Shown here: positions 46,487-57,886 of the stretch, piece by piece
How the letters are laid out: the number at the start of each line of letters is the position of its first letter
Numbering within the stretch: position 1 is the first letter of the stretch
DNA from: Metarhizium brunneum
Taxonomy: Eukaryota > Ascomycota > Sordariomycetes > Hypocreales > Clavicipitaceae
DNA length: 64,000 nt
Direction: 5' to 3'
Assembly (NCBI RefSeq): GCF_013426205.1
Contig: NC_089423.1
Coordinates: 4,216,001-4,280,000 of the forward strand
Notes under the pieces: model-generated
The model's database searches: none
Seen by the model: the letters and a program-made list of their open reading frames with translations, nothing else
What the model was told of the DNA's origin: nothing
Position numbers and translations under genes: made by a program

Positions 46487-48971
46487 ATGGCGCCAACGTA
46501 AGCAATCTATCTCTCTGACATGCGTGAATCGAGGTTTTCAATTAACAAAGTCATTTAGAGCATCCACCCCTTCTGGCCAGAAAGACCAAAGCATTCCCAC
46601 AACGCGTTACCATTCCACCTCGAGTGCTCTTGGCAAACTATACCAACCATTCAAATGTCCCGGCGCAGCTTGTCCAAGGACTTCTTCGTCGGACAGATCA
46701 TCACGGAAACGGAGGAGGGTAGACTATTCTGGTACAGATGGTGATTCCTCGGAAGACAAGTCCTACACCAACAATGATCGTTTAGCTCTCGCAACACGGG
46801 ATGTCAATAAATACCCCGTCTACAGAGCGAAAGAGAAGCACCTTGTCTTTCGCAAGGCATTTTCTGTGCCCCTCAAGGATAAGAGTACCGCTTCATACAA
46901 CCCAAACAGACCGCCTCCCACTTTGGGCTTAAGGCAAGGCGCTGTGGTTTCTCCGAGGCCGTTGCATGATCCAAGTGGCGAGTTCGCGATCGTATTATAT
47001 GATCCTACGGTTGATGGAAAACCCGACAACAGTCAGGAGTCCGAGAAGCTGAATACTACAGCAAATGACATTCAGAAGCCGCAATTGGATGCCCCACTAG
47101 TCCATAAAAGCTTAGCAGAAATTCTGGGCATCAGAAAGAAAGTGACCAAAGAACAGCCTCAGGTACCTGTTGTTTTAGATCCAAAGCTCGCAAAGATTCT
47201 TCGTCCGCATCAAGTTGAAGGCGTCAAGTTCATGTATCGCTGTGTTACTGGAATGATTGAAGAGAAGGCGAACGGCTGCATTATGGCCGATGAAATGGGA
47301 TTGGGGAAGACACTGCAATGCATAACTCTTATGTGGACTTTACTTAAACAGTCGCCTGAAGCGGGAAAGCCGACAATTCAAAAGGCAATCGTTGTTTGTC
47401 CAGCAAGTTTGGTCAAAAATTGGGCGAATGAGCTGACCAAATGGCTTGGTGCTAATGCCATCACGCCGTTTGCTATCGACGGAAAAGCTTCAAAGGAAGA
47501 ATTAACAAGACAACTCCGACAATGGGCCATTGCATCTGGTCGATCAGTTACCAGGCCAGTTATAATTGTGTCATACGAAACCCTCAGGCTCAATGTTGAG
47601 CAGTTGAAGCACACCAAAATTGGTTTGCTCTTTTGCGACGAGGGTCACCGACTCAAAAATAGCGACAGTAACACTTTCAATGCACTGAACAGCCTTGACG
47701 TTTCTCGAAGGGTTATTCTCACCGGAACGCCGATTCAGAATGATCTCACGGAGTACTTCTCCCTTACAAGCTTTGCTAATCCAGACTTGCTGGGATCACG
47801 TTTAGAATTCCGAAAACGATTTGAAATTCCAATTCTACGTGGGCGAGATGCGGATGCTTCCGAATCAGATCGCCAGCGTGGAGATGTGTGCACAGCAGAG
47901 CTTCTCGGAATAGTGAACAAATTCCTTATCCGCAGGACCAACGATATACTGTCAAAGTATTTACCCGTCAAGTACGAACACGTGGTGTTTTGCAGTGTCT
48001 CTCCATTTCAGGAAAGCCTGTACAATTACTTCATCACTAGTCCGGACATCCAAGCGTTGCTCCGAGGGAAAGGAAGCCAGCCACTGAAAGCCATCAATAT
48101 CTTGAAGAAGCTATGCAATCACCCGGATTTGCTTAATCTGAGTGACGATCTGCCTGGGTCTGAATGCTGTTTCCCTCCAGAATACATACCGAAAGAGGCT
48201 CGTGGTCGAGACCGTGACGTAAGACCTGAGTACTCGGGGAAGATGATGGTGCTAGATCGAATGCTGGCTCGGATACGTCAAGATACCAACGACAAAATTG
48301 TGCTCATTAGTAACTATACATCAACATTAGATCTATTTGAGCGCCTATGCCGGTCTCGAGAGTATGGTTGTCTTCGACTAGATGGCACGATGAACGTGAA
48401 CAAGCGCCAAAAACTTGTGGATCGCTTCAACGACCCGAATGGCGAAGAGGTTGTCTTCTTGCTCAGCAGCAAGGCGGGTGGATGCGGCATCAACCTAATT
48501 GGAGCAAACCGCTTGGTACTTTTTGATCCCGATTGGAACCCTGCCGCCGACCAGCAAGCATTAGCCCGAGTCTGGCGTGATGGCCAGAAGAAAGACTGCT
48601 TCGTTTATCGTTTCATTGCAACTGGTACGATAGAGGAGAAGATCTTTCAACGTCAATCGCACAAGCAAAGTTTGTCATCTTGTGTTGTTGACTCGGCGGA
48701 AGATGTTGAAAGGCATTTCTCCCTTGACAGTCTCCGAGAGCTATTCCAGTATCGCCCAAATACCACAAGCGACACGCATGACACGTTTAAATGCAAGAGA
48801 TGCAAGCCAAATGGCAAGCAGCACGTAAAGGCTCCAGCAACCCTGTACGGAGACACAAGCACCTGGAATCACTTTGTCAATACATGTCTACAGTCCATTC
48901 AAGATCTGCTTTTGAGGCAGGAACATGGTCTGGGGCAAGTTTCAGCGGTTTTCCAGTATATATCACACTAG
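46487..48971 (+). CDS. rad54: Rad54-type SNF2 translocase of homologous recombination
   Basis: Exons 46487-46497 and 46559-48971 give 807 aa. The first exon is only 11 nt (M-A-P plus two bases). The 61-nt intron with a TTAAC branch and TTTAG acceptor restores frame (MAPTASTPSGQ). An unspliced frame could begin upstream but would use non-homologous residues. The N-terminus carries PFKCPGAACP and a basic KRRRV stretch. The SNF2 motor follows: Walker A DEMGLGKT at about 248-255, DEGH at 364-367, LTGTPIQNDL, and helicase C motifs SSKAGGCGINLIGANR and ARVWRDGQKK. A C-terminal zinc-binding motif is seen in CKRCKPNG. Rad54 remodels chromatin and stimulates Rad51 strand exchange. The match to the Neurospora homologue is nearly end to end, so identity is secure. 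Confidence 0.97.
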
Positions 48972-49458
48972 CCAGTCGACAGTAATTACTATAATACTAA
49001 TGAACATTCATGATGGGGCTGTATTGTGTCATAGATCGTCTGGACGGGACCCTGGGTGCCACAAACGTATTGGCATGATATTATCGTAGTACGGGGCACG
49101 TGGCCCGACCCACAGACGCGAACTCTGCACTTTGAGCAAACTTTCTGTGGCCAGTCTCTTTGGGTGAGCTGTCTTATGACTGGCAACTTCAAGGCATGTG
49201 CATCGCCATATATTAGCACATTCGGCATATCGGAGCAAGCCATCATCGCACTTGGTTCGGAGCATAGACAGCGAAAGGCGATCATCGTACTGCAGCAGGC
49301 TTGCATCGTTTTCTTGAGTGTACTCACTTCCCTGACCACCTGATTCCTGAAGTGCGTCCGTATTATGCGGAGAGAATATCCAATACTACGCCACGTCAAC
49401 CAAATCCAACCAAGAAGTTCGCTATCCAGTACGGGCAGTCCATGAAGATTCAAACACA
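48972..49458. other. Intergenic region, Rad54 to Rsa3-like ORF
   Basis: About 490 bp. A minus-strand open frame (48989-49477) of 162 codons runs through it, but has no recognisable domain. The frame of the downstream ORF is open back to 49351 without an ATG. Confidence 0.4.
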
Positions 49459-49695
49459 ATGGCAGGCCAGGAAGCACACCAGCAAAATATGTCGAATTTC
49501 TCGGCTTATTATCTACAACAGCTCACACAAGAATTATCAGACGACATTGACAAATTGAGAGCTGCAGACGACTTTAAGCCCGAATCTGTGTCTTTTTTGG
49601 TTCATGCCCTCCGACAGGGTGCTTCGCAGTTTCTGACTGAGGACCGGAGTGTTACGGTACCTGGAAATCATTCCCAACAAACCTCAAACAATTGA
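49459..49695 (+). CDS. Short Rsa3-like ribosome assembly protein, N-terminally reduced
   Basis: The ORF gives 78 aa. Residues 14-63 match the conserved C-terminal domain of Rsa3, a factor for early 60S pre-ribosome assembly in the nucleolus: SAYYLQQLTQEL, then DIDKLRAADDF, then SFLVHALRQGASQF. Known relatives have a longer Lys/Ser-rich N-terminal region, which is missing here. The sequence 5' of the ATG stays open for 36 codons without a start, so an upstream exon could be missed. After residue 67 the sequence loses similarity (VTVPGNHSQQTSNN), which could be a retained intron at 49657. I base the family on remembered pattern, not a search. Confidence 0.55.
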   Translation: MAGQEAHQQNMSNFSAYYLQQLTQELSDDIDKLRAADDFKPESVSFLVHALRQGASQFLTEDRSVTVPGNHSQQTSNN

Positions 49696-50336
49696 CACGG
49701 CCCGTCGTTGATATTTATTCGCCTGCAACAACCACCAGGCACTGTGTCCCTGTTTCTCATCAGCCCAACTGTTGGGTCACTTAGCTGGATTGCTCTACCT
49801 GGCCATGAATCAACCTCACATGCCGCAGGATGGACGTTTTCGTGAGGGAAGCCGGTTTTATTGTTGTACATGCTATTTATTAGCCCAGCAGTTAATCATT
49901 CCGATCCAATCACGTCAGTGTGATATTGAATCAAGAAACCGTCATGGGACAATGAATGACATATGTTGGCAGGAGACGTAATTCTGTCACGGGAATGCGA
50001 AGTACATCACTGAAAATACTGGCAACATTGACGATAGATATTGACTCTCTCCATATTACAGTAAATGGTTTCTATCTGCACACCCAAAATCATACCGCGC
50101 TATTCATCAACAGGAAACCACCAGTAAGATGGCCTGCAACTCAGAATGGGTATCATAATAACATTCCACAAAGTCAGCGTCAATACAGCCCGTGACCCAG
50201 AATGAATACTCCAACACGGATCCAGGACCCATATAGTAATATATCCCAGATGTGTTCCAACAATGCCAAGAGATACTGACAACTCTACATATCCCTTGCG
50301 AGCAACAAGCTTATGAGGCGCAGATCTCCTGGGTGA
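49696..50336. other. Convergent intergenic region, Rsa3-like / Ytp1-like
   Basis: About 640 bp. I see no gene. An alternative last exon of the Ytp1-like gene could extend into the right end. Confidence 0.45.
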
Positions 50337-52496
50337 TTACCCACAAAGTGCTGTTTTCTGCGTACCTTGCACACCTGCGCGCTGCTCCCTATGTGTTGCC
50401 CAACCTTTAATGGCTAGTACGAAAATCTCCCAGGCCATTAACAATCCTACCAGTCCCATTGTGATTGTATACATGAACATGGCATCCAAATGATAGTGAA
50501 TCATGCCATCGATAGTGTCCGAGCTCTGAACCCGGTTGGTCAGCTTTCCATGATTTGCAGTATTTTCGTTTATTAGCAGCATTTACTTACACTAGCCATG
50601 AAAATAATTCCGCCCGCGATGAGGCCAAAGGACGTCAATAGCTCCGTAGGTGGGCGAGACGGCAGGACAGACTTGGGCGGTCGGAGGAACAAAAGAAAGT
50701 AGGTCAATACCCTGGCGAACGAAGCCCCCAATAACAAATCGCCCCATTGTTTATGTACCATTGTCGATATCTCGGTTTCTTGGTGATGAGAGCTCATCAT
50801 GATACCAAGTAGCAGAATGACGAGTGCCGGTATGGGGTTGAGGGAAAATTGGTATGTATCAGGGGATTTCCATTTCTTCATGGCTTCTTCGTCTGGTACA
50901 TTTTCCGGGGCTGTATCTGCTGCGGTTGTATTCAGGAGACTCCTGATAGTAGACGACTCGATAAGCATACCGCACTATTACATCGTTAGTCACACAGCCT
51001 CGAGGGAGGTAAAGCACTTGCAGGAATCCGGAACCAGCAGCCGTGTGTGTTTGAGGCGGCACAGTCGTTTGAGGCAAGTGGAAAGCTTCACACCAGACTT
51101 ACCATTCCTCCTCCTAAGAAGAGCACAGTAATAGCCAAATGCTCCAGATCTTGGGAGCTCCATTCGCCACCCCAATTTCCCAAGTGCTCTAAAAAGATGT
51201 TTGTAGATCCGTAAAAGAAAATCAGGGCACTCTCAACGAACTCTGCCGATGGACACCAGCGTTTCTCGTGAAAATTGATGGGTCTGAGATTCCACGCCCA
51301 ACCCACGTCCGCGAAACTTCCCGACCAGCGGCCCAAAGAAAATAGACCAAGCCAAAAGAACACTCCTCCCTTGATCCAGTGTGCCAATCCACTGAATACC
51401 GCATTTCCTTCCTATGTTGCGCACAGTGCATTAGATTGGAGCTTCTTCGAAGGCCAAGGTGGCAAACCCAGGGGTATACTCACGAAAAAGCGCCCAAAGG
51501 TTATGATGCCCGTAGTCAGCGCGATAAACCCAAATGGCAGAATTATCCGATCTGTAACTCTGTACACGAAATCAAGATATACCCATATACGTGATGAGAT
51601 GGCACGTATTGTTTTTCCTGGTATTGAGTTCTGCGACAAGAATGGCATCTCGGCGGATTCAAGGGAATCCTCTTCAGCCTCACTGCCCTCGAAATCCTTT
51701 CGTTGGTCGTTTAAGGACATGTCTTCCCCGTCCAACGTCGAAACAGAATTGCTTCGGAGCGACTCTGTTCCAGGTTCCGTCCCTTGGCCACTATCGTTTG
51801 ACAAGCGATTTTCTCCATCCTGGTACTGCATAAGTACCCGTTGCCAGTAATTCGTGTGAGAAACAGAACTGCGTCCACCTGAACTACGGCATCTTCGTCC
51901 CGCCATAGCACCTACTTGTCGCCCGACCAAGTGTATCAAGACCTGCGCAAACATGACGGCCGTAATAATCCAGCCAATTTTGTGATGGGCATTGTTTGGG
52001 TACAAATCTTGAGTCTGGGAGTTGTACATGACGCCCAACGAGACGCCAAAGGCATTAACGGCAAGAAAGGCAAACTGTACCGCCAGAGCTACCTGAGAAT
52101 GCGCGATGGAGAGCATGACGGCTAAGTGATTGCACGAGAATTAGCACTGAGAATTTCAGGAGGCTCTGCAGGACGGGGAAACTCGTGTCTCGGCCTTCTG
52201 TCCCAGTCCCAGGCAACTCCAGGGAGTGAAAGGGCGTTTTCAAATATGTACTCACCAACGGGCAAAACGAACACCCAGCCTATCACCATTAATGAGATGT
52301 GACCATAGATCAGACCCCGGCTATTGGAAGTTCCAAAGTATGTTGGAGGATAATCGGATCCATGCACTGCCATGGTATGATTCCCACCGTGTTCGGGTTT
52401 CATTTCTACGTGGGCATGAACTATTCCGACAAGGAGAAGAACATTAGCCACAAGACGGCCTGTGGAGGCAAAATAAGAAGCAGCGGGTAGCGACAT
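50337..52496 (-). CDS. DUF2427 / Ytp1-domain integral membrane protein
   Basis: Five minus-strand exons, 52496-52256, 52121-51484, 51411-51103, 50974-50591 and 50525-50337, give 586 aa. A signal peptide-like start (VANVLLLVGIVHAHVEMKP) is followed by a DUF2427 unit with two to three helices. A long Ser/Glu-rich cytosolic insertion (about 155-225) leads to the Ytp1 C-terminal domain of eight or so helices. Its signatures are LAHWIKGGVFFWLG, EHLGNWGGEWS and CGMLIESSTIRSLLN. His-rich motifs occur in the first domain (HVEMKPEHGGNHT, YGHISLM) and in HHKIGW, resembling the His spacing of cytochrome b561-like proteins. Function is unknown; the yeast homologue is annotated only as similar to mitochondrial electron-transport proteins. 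The last exon end is uncertain: a donor at 50365 exists. Confidence 0.85.
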
Positions 52497-53140
52497 TTGG
52501 CGAGGTTATTCCGGGTGCAACACCGGCAACTAATTCGAGACGATGGCTCAGGCGTCGTGTTTAGACGTATGAGGAATATTTGAACCGTTTATTCGGCCGT
52601 AGCCGCCAAGGCTGGGGAAATTTTTGTGCCAAGCGTATCAGAGATTAAGAGCAGTAAAGAATCCCAGAGGACGGCAGTTCACAACATCAACACGAATCCC
52701 TACGAAAGAGCATGGCAGGAACGGTGACTGGCAGATTGGTTGGGTGGAAATGAAACGAAGTGGTCACTGGTTTGGGTAGCCTTGCGACTTATACGCCAGC
52801 AAAACAACGTCATTGACGGTAGGTAGGCTTCACTCCCGTGGGCGCCGAACCGAAGTTGGTTACAATAACGAAGCACTACGATCAATCACACATCGCTTAG
52901 CAAGCAGCAGGGGGGTTGGATCATTAGGATGAGAAAGAAAAAAAGAAGCGCACCCGCTTCCTCCGAAGCTTCCGAGCTTGACTCCTGTCATAATGCAACT
53001 TGCGGTCAGCGGAGCTCTACGGAGTAGTGAGGTACTCGATGTATGTATTTATTGTATGCAGGAGACCAGGCATAGTAGGGTTTTAGGATACTGCAGTGGG
53101 GACAGCCGGGCTTCCGGTGGCACGGCTCCTGCCAGCTATG

Positions 53141-53180
53141 ACAACACCCGACAGCACCTGACAGCACCTGACAGCACCTG
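53141..53180. repeat. 10-bp tandem repeat (ACAGCACCTG)
   Basis: Three perfect units occupy 53151-53180, preceded by a degenerate unit at 53141-53150 and followed by a diverged ACCAAG. The unit length is not a multiple of three and lies outside any gene. Confidence 0.9.
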
Positions 53181-54234
53181 ACCAAGTGAACGCATGTGCA
53201 GCCATGGATCTCCCCAGACTCTATACACTTGGAGTTTAACTCAGCCCAAATGCTCAAGGTTGTTCGGATGGGTGGGCGGACGCTAGCTGCCTTACCAGTG
53301 TGTGTGTGTCGCCCATGATCAGGCAATCAGGGTCCAGATGTCGTTCTGTGAGCGGCACTTCAGGTGGCGCGGCAGCCAATCCCCTCATACACATGACCGA
53401 ACATTACGTTGCTTTTACCATTTGCTTTGATAACGTGCATCCGTGCAACCCGGTGTCCATCGCTCTTTGCTCCGCAGTCTTCACCGAGTTGTCACTTTAG
53501 TGTCAACTACAGTGCGAAGGTACGGGATAGGCATCACCAATCATTTTCACAGGCAGGTGCATGCACCTCGTGTGGTTGGGTGAGATTTGAGAACATATCC
53601 AAGTACCTAAGCAGGTAGCTTCCAATATTTGAAGCCACCGCGAGAGCCTTATGAATATGACGCGAATAGAGTCAAAACCTACCGAGACCTCATGCTCACG
53701 TTAGGTACAGTTCGTGGACGCGTTGGCATTGCATTCTAGCTTTCAGCCACACACACCTTTGGTTCAGGGTATTCACCACCTGCCGCACCTGCCAGCCTCG
53801 GTGGCGCTTACAACCTTCAGACCAGACCCCAAATGCTCTACCCGCTGGAGACTACTACAAGTGGCTCATCCACTTAGTCGCTGACGGGTCGTACTTTGGT
53901 TGACGGCATCTGACATCGGAACATTGAACCTTCATCAGACAGGGTCCCTCAGCAGGTGACTGATGGCCCCAGCACTAGCCAGTGTCAAGAAGTAGACCCC
54001 AAGTCCCGACGATTCCGCCACACGTCAACACACCAGCGTCATATTTCAAAAGTCTCTACCCTACTCTAGGTGCTTGAAGGTAGGTAGTGGGCAGCTAATT
54101 CCACATACCTTCTGACGTCATCCAACTAGGTATTTATACTTAAATCTAGTGCTTGTTTTGCTGTTCTGCCCTCTTTTTAGGGGGCAGGGGGGGAGGACAA
54201 GACCGGTAGAGCTCGACAAAGACGCACGATGAAT

Positions 54235-54273
54235 GGCTACCTACTTAGGTACCTAGGTAGGCAGGTATTATGC
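54235..54273. repeat. Palindrome cluster (CTACCTACTTAGGTACCTAG)
   Basis: ACCTACTTAGGTACC runs into TAGGTAGGCAGGTA. It is the same intergenic motif family as at 158-197 and 7630-7681. Confidence 0.65.
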
Positions 54274-54620
54274 ATACTCAAGTACATATTATTGATTACC
54301 GAACTTCGAGTTCACCAGCCACATTATTCCCAAGTACGGAACGGCCCTTCCTGCCGGCGTGACTATTTCAGCGGACAATACATACTGCAAGCCCGAAACT
54401 TGGGTCTTGAAGCACATGGCAAAGTAGGATACCGTTGCAAACACTTCCCAACCACTGAAATATGAAAGCACTGGCTACCCAATGTCAGCAATCTGAATAA
54501 TTATACATATATTGAGCAAGTAGTCTCGATACCCCATGGCGATACACCCCAGTCCGCTTCATGTATTCCGACGACACCTTATAAAATGACACCACCATCT
54601 TTAACCCCAATTAGAACTTG

Positions 54621-55478
54621 TCAAAGTGTTGACTTTTCTCGGTTCACCTGCCACAAGTCGCGGCCATGTTTAATGACTATGCCGTCGCTGGCGAGCTTTT
54701 CAAGAATTTGCAAAACGCCGTTACATGCCGCTTGGTGGAGTGCATCAGGAACGTCACTATAGATGATTTTGACAAGATCCATGGCAGACCATCTCGTGCC
54801 ATTGGCATCTATTCCATCATTACCCCCCCGCATGGTTTGCAGAACCTGGTCCACTCTCTGTTGCCGGTGCTCAATATACTCGGTAATTTTGCCTGGGCCG
54901 TCCTCCACGACCGGGCCATGGCCAGGATACGCCCTTCCGGAGAACAATTGTCGCATTTGGTGAAGGCTGCGCAAATACTCCGACATATCCTCAAACACAG
55001 CGGTACCTTGCCCAAGCACATTATCGGCTGTAAACATGGCGTCCTCCTCAGCCAGCACAAAGACCATATGGTCCTTGGTATGACCCGGTGTGTGAATGGC
55101 GGTTAAGCTGACGCCATCGACGTGAAATTTTTGGCCGTCCACAATTCCTTTGTGCCCCAGTTCGGGGTCATGCTTGTAAATAGCCGCACCTGGGGCTGTT
55201 GAAAGGACATCAGCAATGCCGCCAGTGTGGTCGTGATGCCAATGAGATATGAGTACCGTATCTACTGTCGCCCTCTCCTCGGCCAGGGTTGACTTGAGAG
55301 AGGCTATCCAAGCTGGTCGACCTTCTCCTGTGTCAATCAGAATACGACGGGCGCCACGCCCGAGTAGATATGTATTCGTCCCCTGGAGTGTGAATTTACC
55401 AGGGTTCCCCCCGAGAATGCGAATACATAGAGGACTGAGCCGTTCAACAGCTGGGAGGGGAGTCAGTTGAGTAGCCAT
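54621..55478 (-). CDS. Metallo-beta-lactamase-fold protein, LACTB2-like endoribonuclease
   Basis: A single exon encodes 285 aa from ATG 55478 (MATQLTPLPAVERL); an in-frame ATG at 55505 would add nine residues. The metal-binding motif is HWHHDH at 79-84, with further ligands in TPGHTKDH, TADNVLG and YPGHGPV. The C-terminal winged-helix part (KITEYIEHRQQR, DLVKIIYSDVPDALH) matches human LACTB2, a mitochondrial single-strand RNase. The fold is also used by fungal atrochrysone-type ACP thioesterases. Their C-terminus differs, and no polyketide synthase lies nearby, so the LACTB2 reading is preferred. The substrate in fungi is not established. It is divergent from the mitochondrial carrier gene. 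Confidence 0.87.
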   Translation of the reverse strand: MATQLTPLPAVERLSPLCIRILGGNPGKFTLQGTNTYLLGRGARRILIDTGEGRPAWIASLKSTLAEERATVDTVLISHWHHDHTGGIADVLSTAPGAAIYKHDPELGHKGIVDGQKFHVDGVSLTAIHTPGHTKDHMVFVLAEEDAMFTADNVLGQGTAVFEDMSEYLRSLHQMRQLFSGRAYPGHGPVVEDGPGKITEYIEHRQQRVDQVLQTMRGGNDGIDANGTRWSAMDLVKIIYSDVPDALHQAACNGVLQILEKLASDGIVIKHGRDLWQVNREKSTL

Positions 55479-56201
55479 GGTTCTAAATAGACCTTGTGTC
55501 CACATTCAGAGTTCGAAGGAAACAAGGCGTTGATGCCAGCTGATGTCAGTGATGAGACCTAGTAGAATAGAGAAACAAATATGATCTGTGTGTGCAACTT
55601 CATGCATTTGGAATATAGTTACTGTAGAGTTTACGGGAAACGTGCATTACTTTCTCAGCTTAATGAAAGATGATTGTGTTATTGGTATTCCGTGCTGGTA
55701 AAGGGCGGGGCATTGATTCATTCTACCTCGGCTCGAGTGTTCCTCGCAGGCGAATCAGAGGCACCCCTCCTAAGCCAGATCTTCACTTCATCACGCTGAC
55801 ACTCGGCCAAGGATTCCAAAAGTGTCAATGGTCTCGTTTTCTCCCTCTTTTTCTCTTTTCTTTTTTTCTTTTTTTCGTCTTGAGACACTCTATAAAGAAC
55901 TCCTGCCTCGCGACATACTCGATAATATTAAAAAATTCCAACTAATGATCCTACAAACATCGGCATCGCGAGCACGGGGTGTTCAGACCTCGGAGACTGA
56001 AAACATTTCGAGATTATTTATATCTCGCCACACTTTCGACGGTCAGAAAGCAAGGAATCCACCCCTGTCACCTCTAATTAGAAGATCAGCCTCTGTGCTG
56101 AACGCAATTACATCGACTACTGCTTGGCATGTATCTGGCGGCTCCAGGCGCCCGCCGCATCTCAGCTCTCTCTAACATCATCCTTCACTGCCAGATTTCA
56201 A
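55479..56201. other. Divergent promoter, LACTB2-like / mitochondrial carrier
   Basis: A 723-bp bidirectional region. It includes a CT-rich tract (55834-55880). An open frame at 55822-56175 has no recognisable domain. Confidence 0.5.
55834..55880 (+). promoter_or_regulatory. Pyrimidine-rich tract upstream of the carrier gene
   Basis: Almost 45 nt are C and T, including three T runs of 5-7. Such tracts commonly precede transcription starts in filamentous fungi. It lies about 330 bp before the carrier ATG, so the transcript may have a long or spliced leader. Confidence 0.4.
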
Positions 56202-57131
56202 ATGTCTACCGACTTTTGGGCCGGCTACCTAAGCGGGGCAGTCGGCATCCTAGTTGGCAACCCACTCGATATCATCAAAGTTCAACTACAAGCTGGTAAT
56301 ACTCTCGTCAATGGCACGAGGCTCCAGGGTACCACGGCTCTGGTGACGGGGATAGCGGCTCCAGTTATTGGATATGGTGCGCTAAATGCCCTGCTCTTCG
56401 TATCCTACAATCGTTCCGAAAGTATTCTTCAAAAAGCCATCGGTTCAGGCTCAGACAAGAGCCTATGCGCGACATGGTTTGCAGGAGCAGTAGGTGGGCT
56501 TGCTACCTGGGTAGTGAGTGCTCCAACCGAACTTGTCAAATGTCGTGCTCAGATGTCAGCATCATCTGAGAGCAGCTGGAGCATTGCACGCAACGTATGG
56601 AAGAGGGAAGGGCTTCACGGTTTCTACCTGGGCGGTGTGGTTACGGCACTTAGAGACAGTATAGGATACGGGTTCTACTTCTGGTCCTATGAACTAGCGA
56701 ATAGGCATTGGCCCTCCAGCATCCAAACTGAAACTCCATCCCTACGCCAGGAGGCCCCTAAGATCCTGCTATGCGGGGGACTTGCAGGAATCGTCACCTG
56801 GGCAAGTGTATTCCCCCTGGATTCAATCAAAACCCGAGTCCAGACTCAGCAATCAATCGTACATCCCCAAGCTGCTTCAATCAAAAACCGCCCTGATTCG
56901 GAGGGCTTCCAGTCGACGAAACGGCTTGGCTCGCTAGATGTTGTTAGAACTATGGCTAGGGAAGGAGGGCTGCCTATATTCTTCCGCGGCTTAACTGTTT
57001 GCAGCATTCGTGCCTTCGTCGTCAATGCAGTACAGTGGGCTGTGTATGAATGGGTTATGGTGGAGTTTTGCAGAGATTACAAAACGAGAAGAATAGAACA
57101 TAGAAGCAGTATGACTGTTGATGAACGCTGA
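56202..57131 (+). CDS. Mitochondrial carrier family (SLC25) protein
   Basis: A single exon encodes 309 aa. Three repeats each carry the carrier signature: PLDIIK at 21, PTELVK at 108 and PLDSIK at 205. Each is followed by Gly-rich second helices (for example GFYLGGVVTALRDSIGYG). ATG 56202 (MSTDFWAGYLSGAVG) is chosen because it opens directly into the first helix; the in-frame extension upstream has no ATG. The repeat pattern resembles the carnitine/acylcarnitine and ornithine branch. The PTELVK variant, with Thr-Glu in place of the usual acidic pair, does not settle the substrate. The loop in repeat 3 has an insertion of about 20 residues (QTQQSIVHPQ...). Inner mitochondrial membrane location is expected. 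Confidence 0.85.
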   Translation: MSTDFWAGYLSGAVGILVGNPLDIIKVQLQAGNTLVNGTRLQGTTALVTGIAAPVIGYGALNALLFVSYNRSESILQKAIGSGSDKSLCATWFAGAVGGLATWVVSAPTELVKCRAQMSASSESSWSIARNVWKREGLHGFYLGGVVTALRDSIGYGFYFWSYELANRHWPSSIQTETPSLRQEAPKILLCGGLAGIVTWASVFPLDSIKTRVQTQQSIVHPQAASIKNRPDSEGFQSTKRLGSLDVVRTMAREGGLPIFFRGLTVCSIRAFVVNAVQWAVYEWVMVEFCRDYKTRRIEHRSSMTVDER

Positions 57132-57886
57132 AAACCCCTCGAGATAGTGCGAATACACCTGCGTCCTGCCGTGTTGCTACAGAAAGAGTTGTCCGCCTCG
57201 ACGAGACTTCCGTAGGCGAACGGCATGGTTCGACCACATGCGACCATTTGTTGGTTTTTGAATAAAACGACGGGATAGTGACTCGGTTAGTTGGGGCCCG
57301 ACGTATGATTGTCGACAGTGACTGGCAGTCGCGTGGGCACAATATCGCAAGAATGTGCTGCATGCTGGGATACTGGGCCCATGCGGCACATTTAGCCAGA
57401 GTGCTTTGGTTTACGCCAACGCCCTGCCGTCATTCCCAGAGGTTGCGGGTGCTCTAAACTCTGATCTCAGATAGGCGTCTTCCATATTGGCAGCAGCTGC
57501 AGCTACCAAGGTGGCCTCAGAAGAGATAGCCATACCTAGCCGTGATTCCATCTAGGCTACTCGACTCTCTACTCTTACTTCAGGATTGCTTTGGCTTCGA
57601 GCAGATGAGTTACGTCAAATGGTGACTGGTAGGATCCCACAATTATTCGCTTACATGCTACTTCCCACTGCGAATTTTCACTAAATCAAGTCGAAACCCG
57701 GGGGCCCCAGGGAGGGGGCGCAATTATCAAGGAGGACAATTATTCCAAATATTACTTCCATTTCCTTCCCACCACATTGTGTGGTACAAAATAGAACTCT
57801 AGACTACACGTATCGAGAAGCCAAAACCCAGACCGCCAGCCAGACACTCACTTACCAGGTGTCTGCAAAGCAAATCATATTCTTCA
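57132..57886. other. Convergent intergenic region, carrier / RSC
   Basis: About 750 bp of 3' flank. No gene or repeat recognised. Confidence 0.5.

Larger units (their letters stand above)
52497..54620. other. Gene-free region, Ytp1-like to LACTB2-like
   Basis: About 2.1 kb with no recognisable gene. It holds a 10-bp tandem repeat at 53141-53180, a TACGGAGTAG site near 53020, and TAGGTACC/TACCTA palindromes at 53600-53620, 53700, 54070-54145 and 54235-54273. A GT-rich run lies at 53298-53309. Confidence 0.5.

Noticed and set aside
48989..49477. 162-codon minus-strand open frame with a Cys-rich CSKC segment
   Set aside because: It overlaps the Rsa3-like start, begins with low-complexity residues and has no supporting domain.
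54621..55505. Metallo-beta-lactamase protein as part of a polyketide cluster (atrochrysone-type thioesterase)
   Set aside because: The C-terminus matches LACTB2 and there is no polyketide synthase or tailoring gene nearby.
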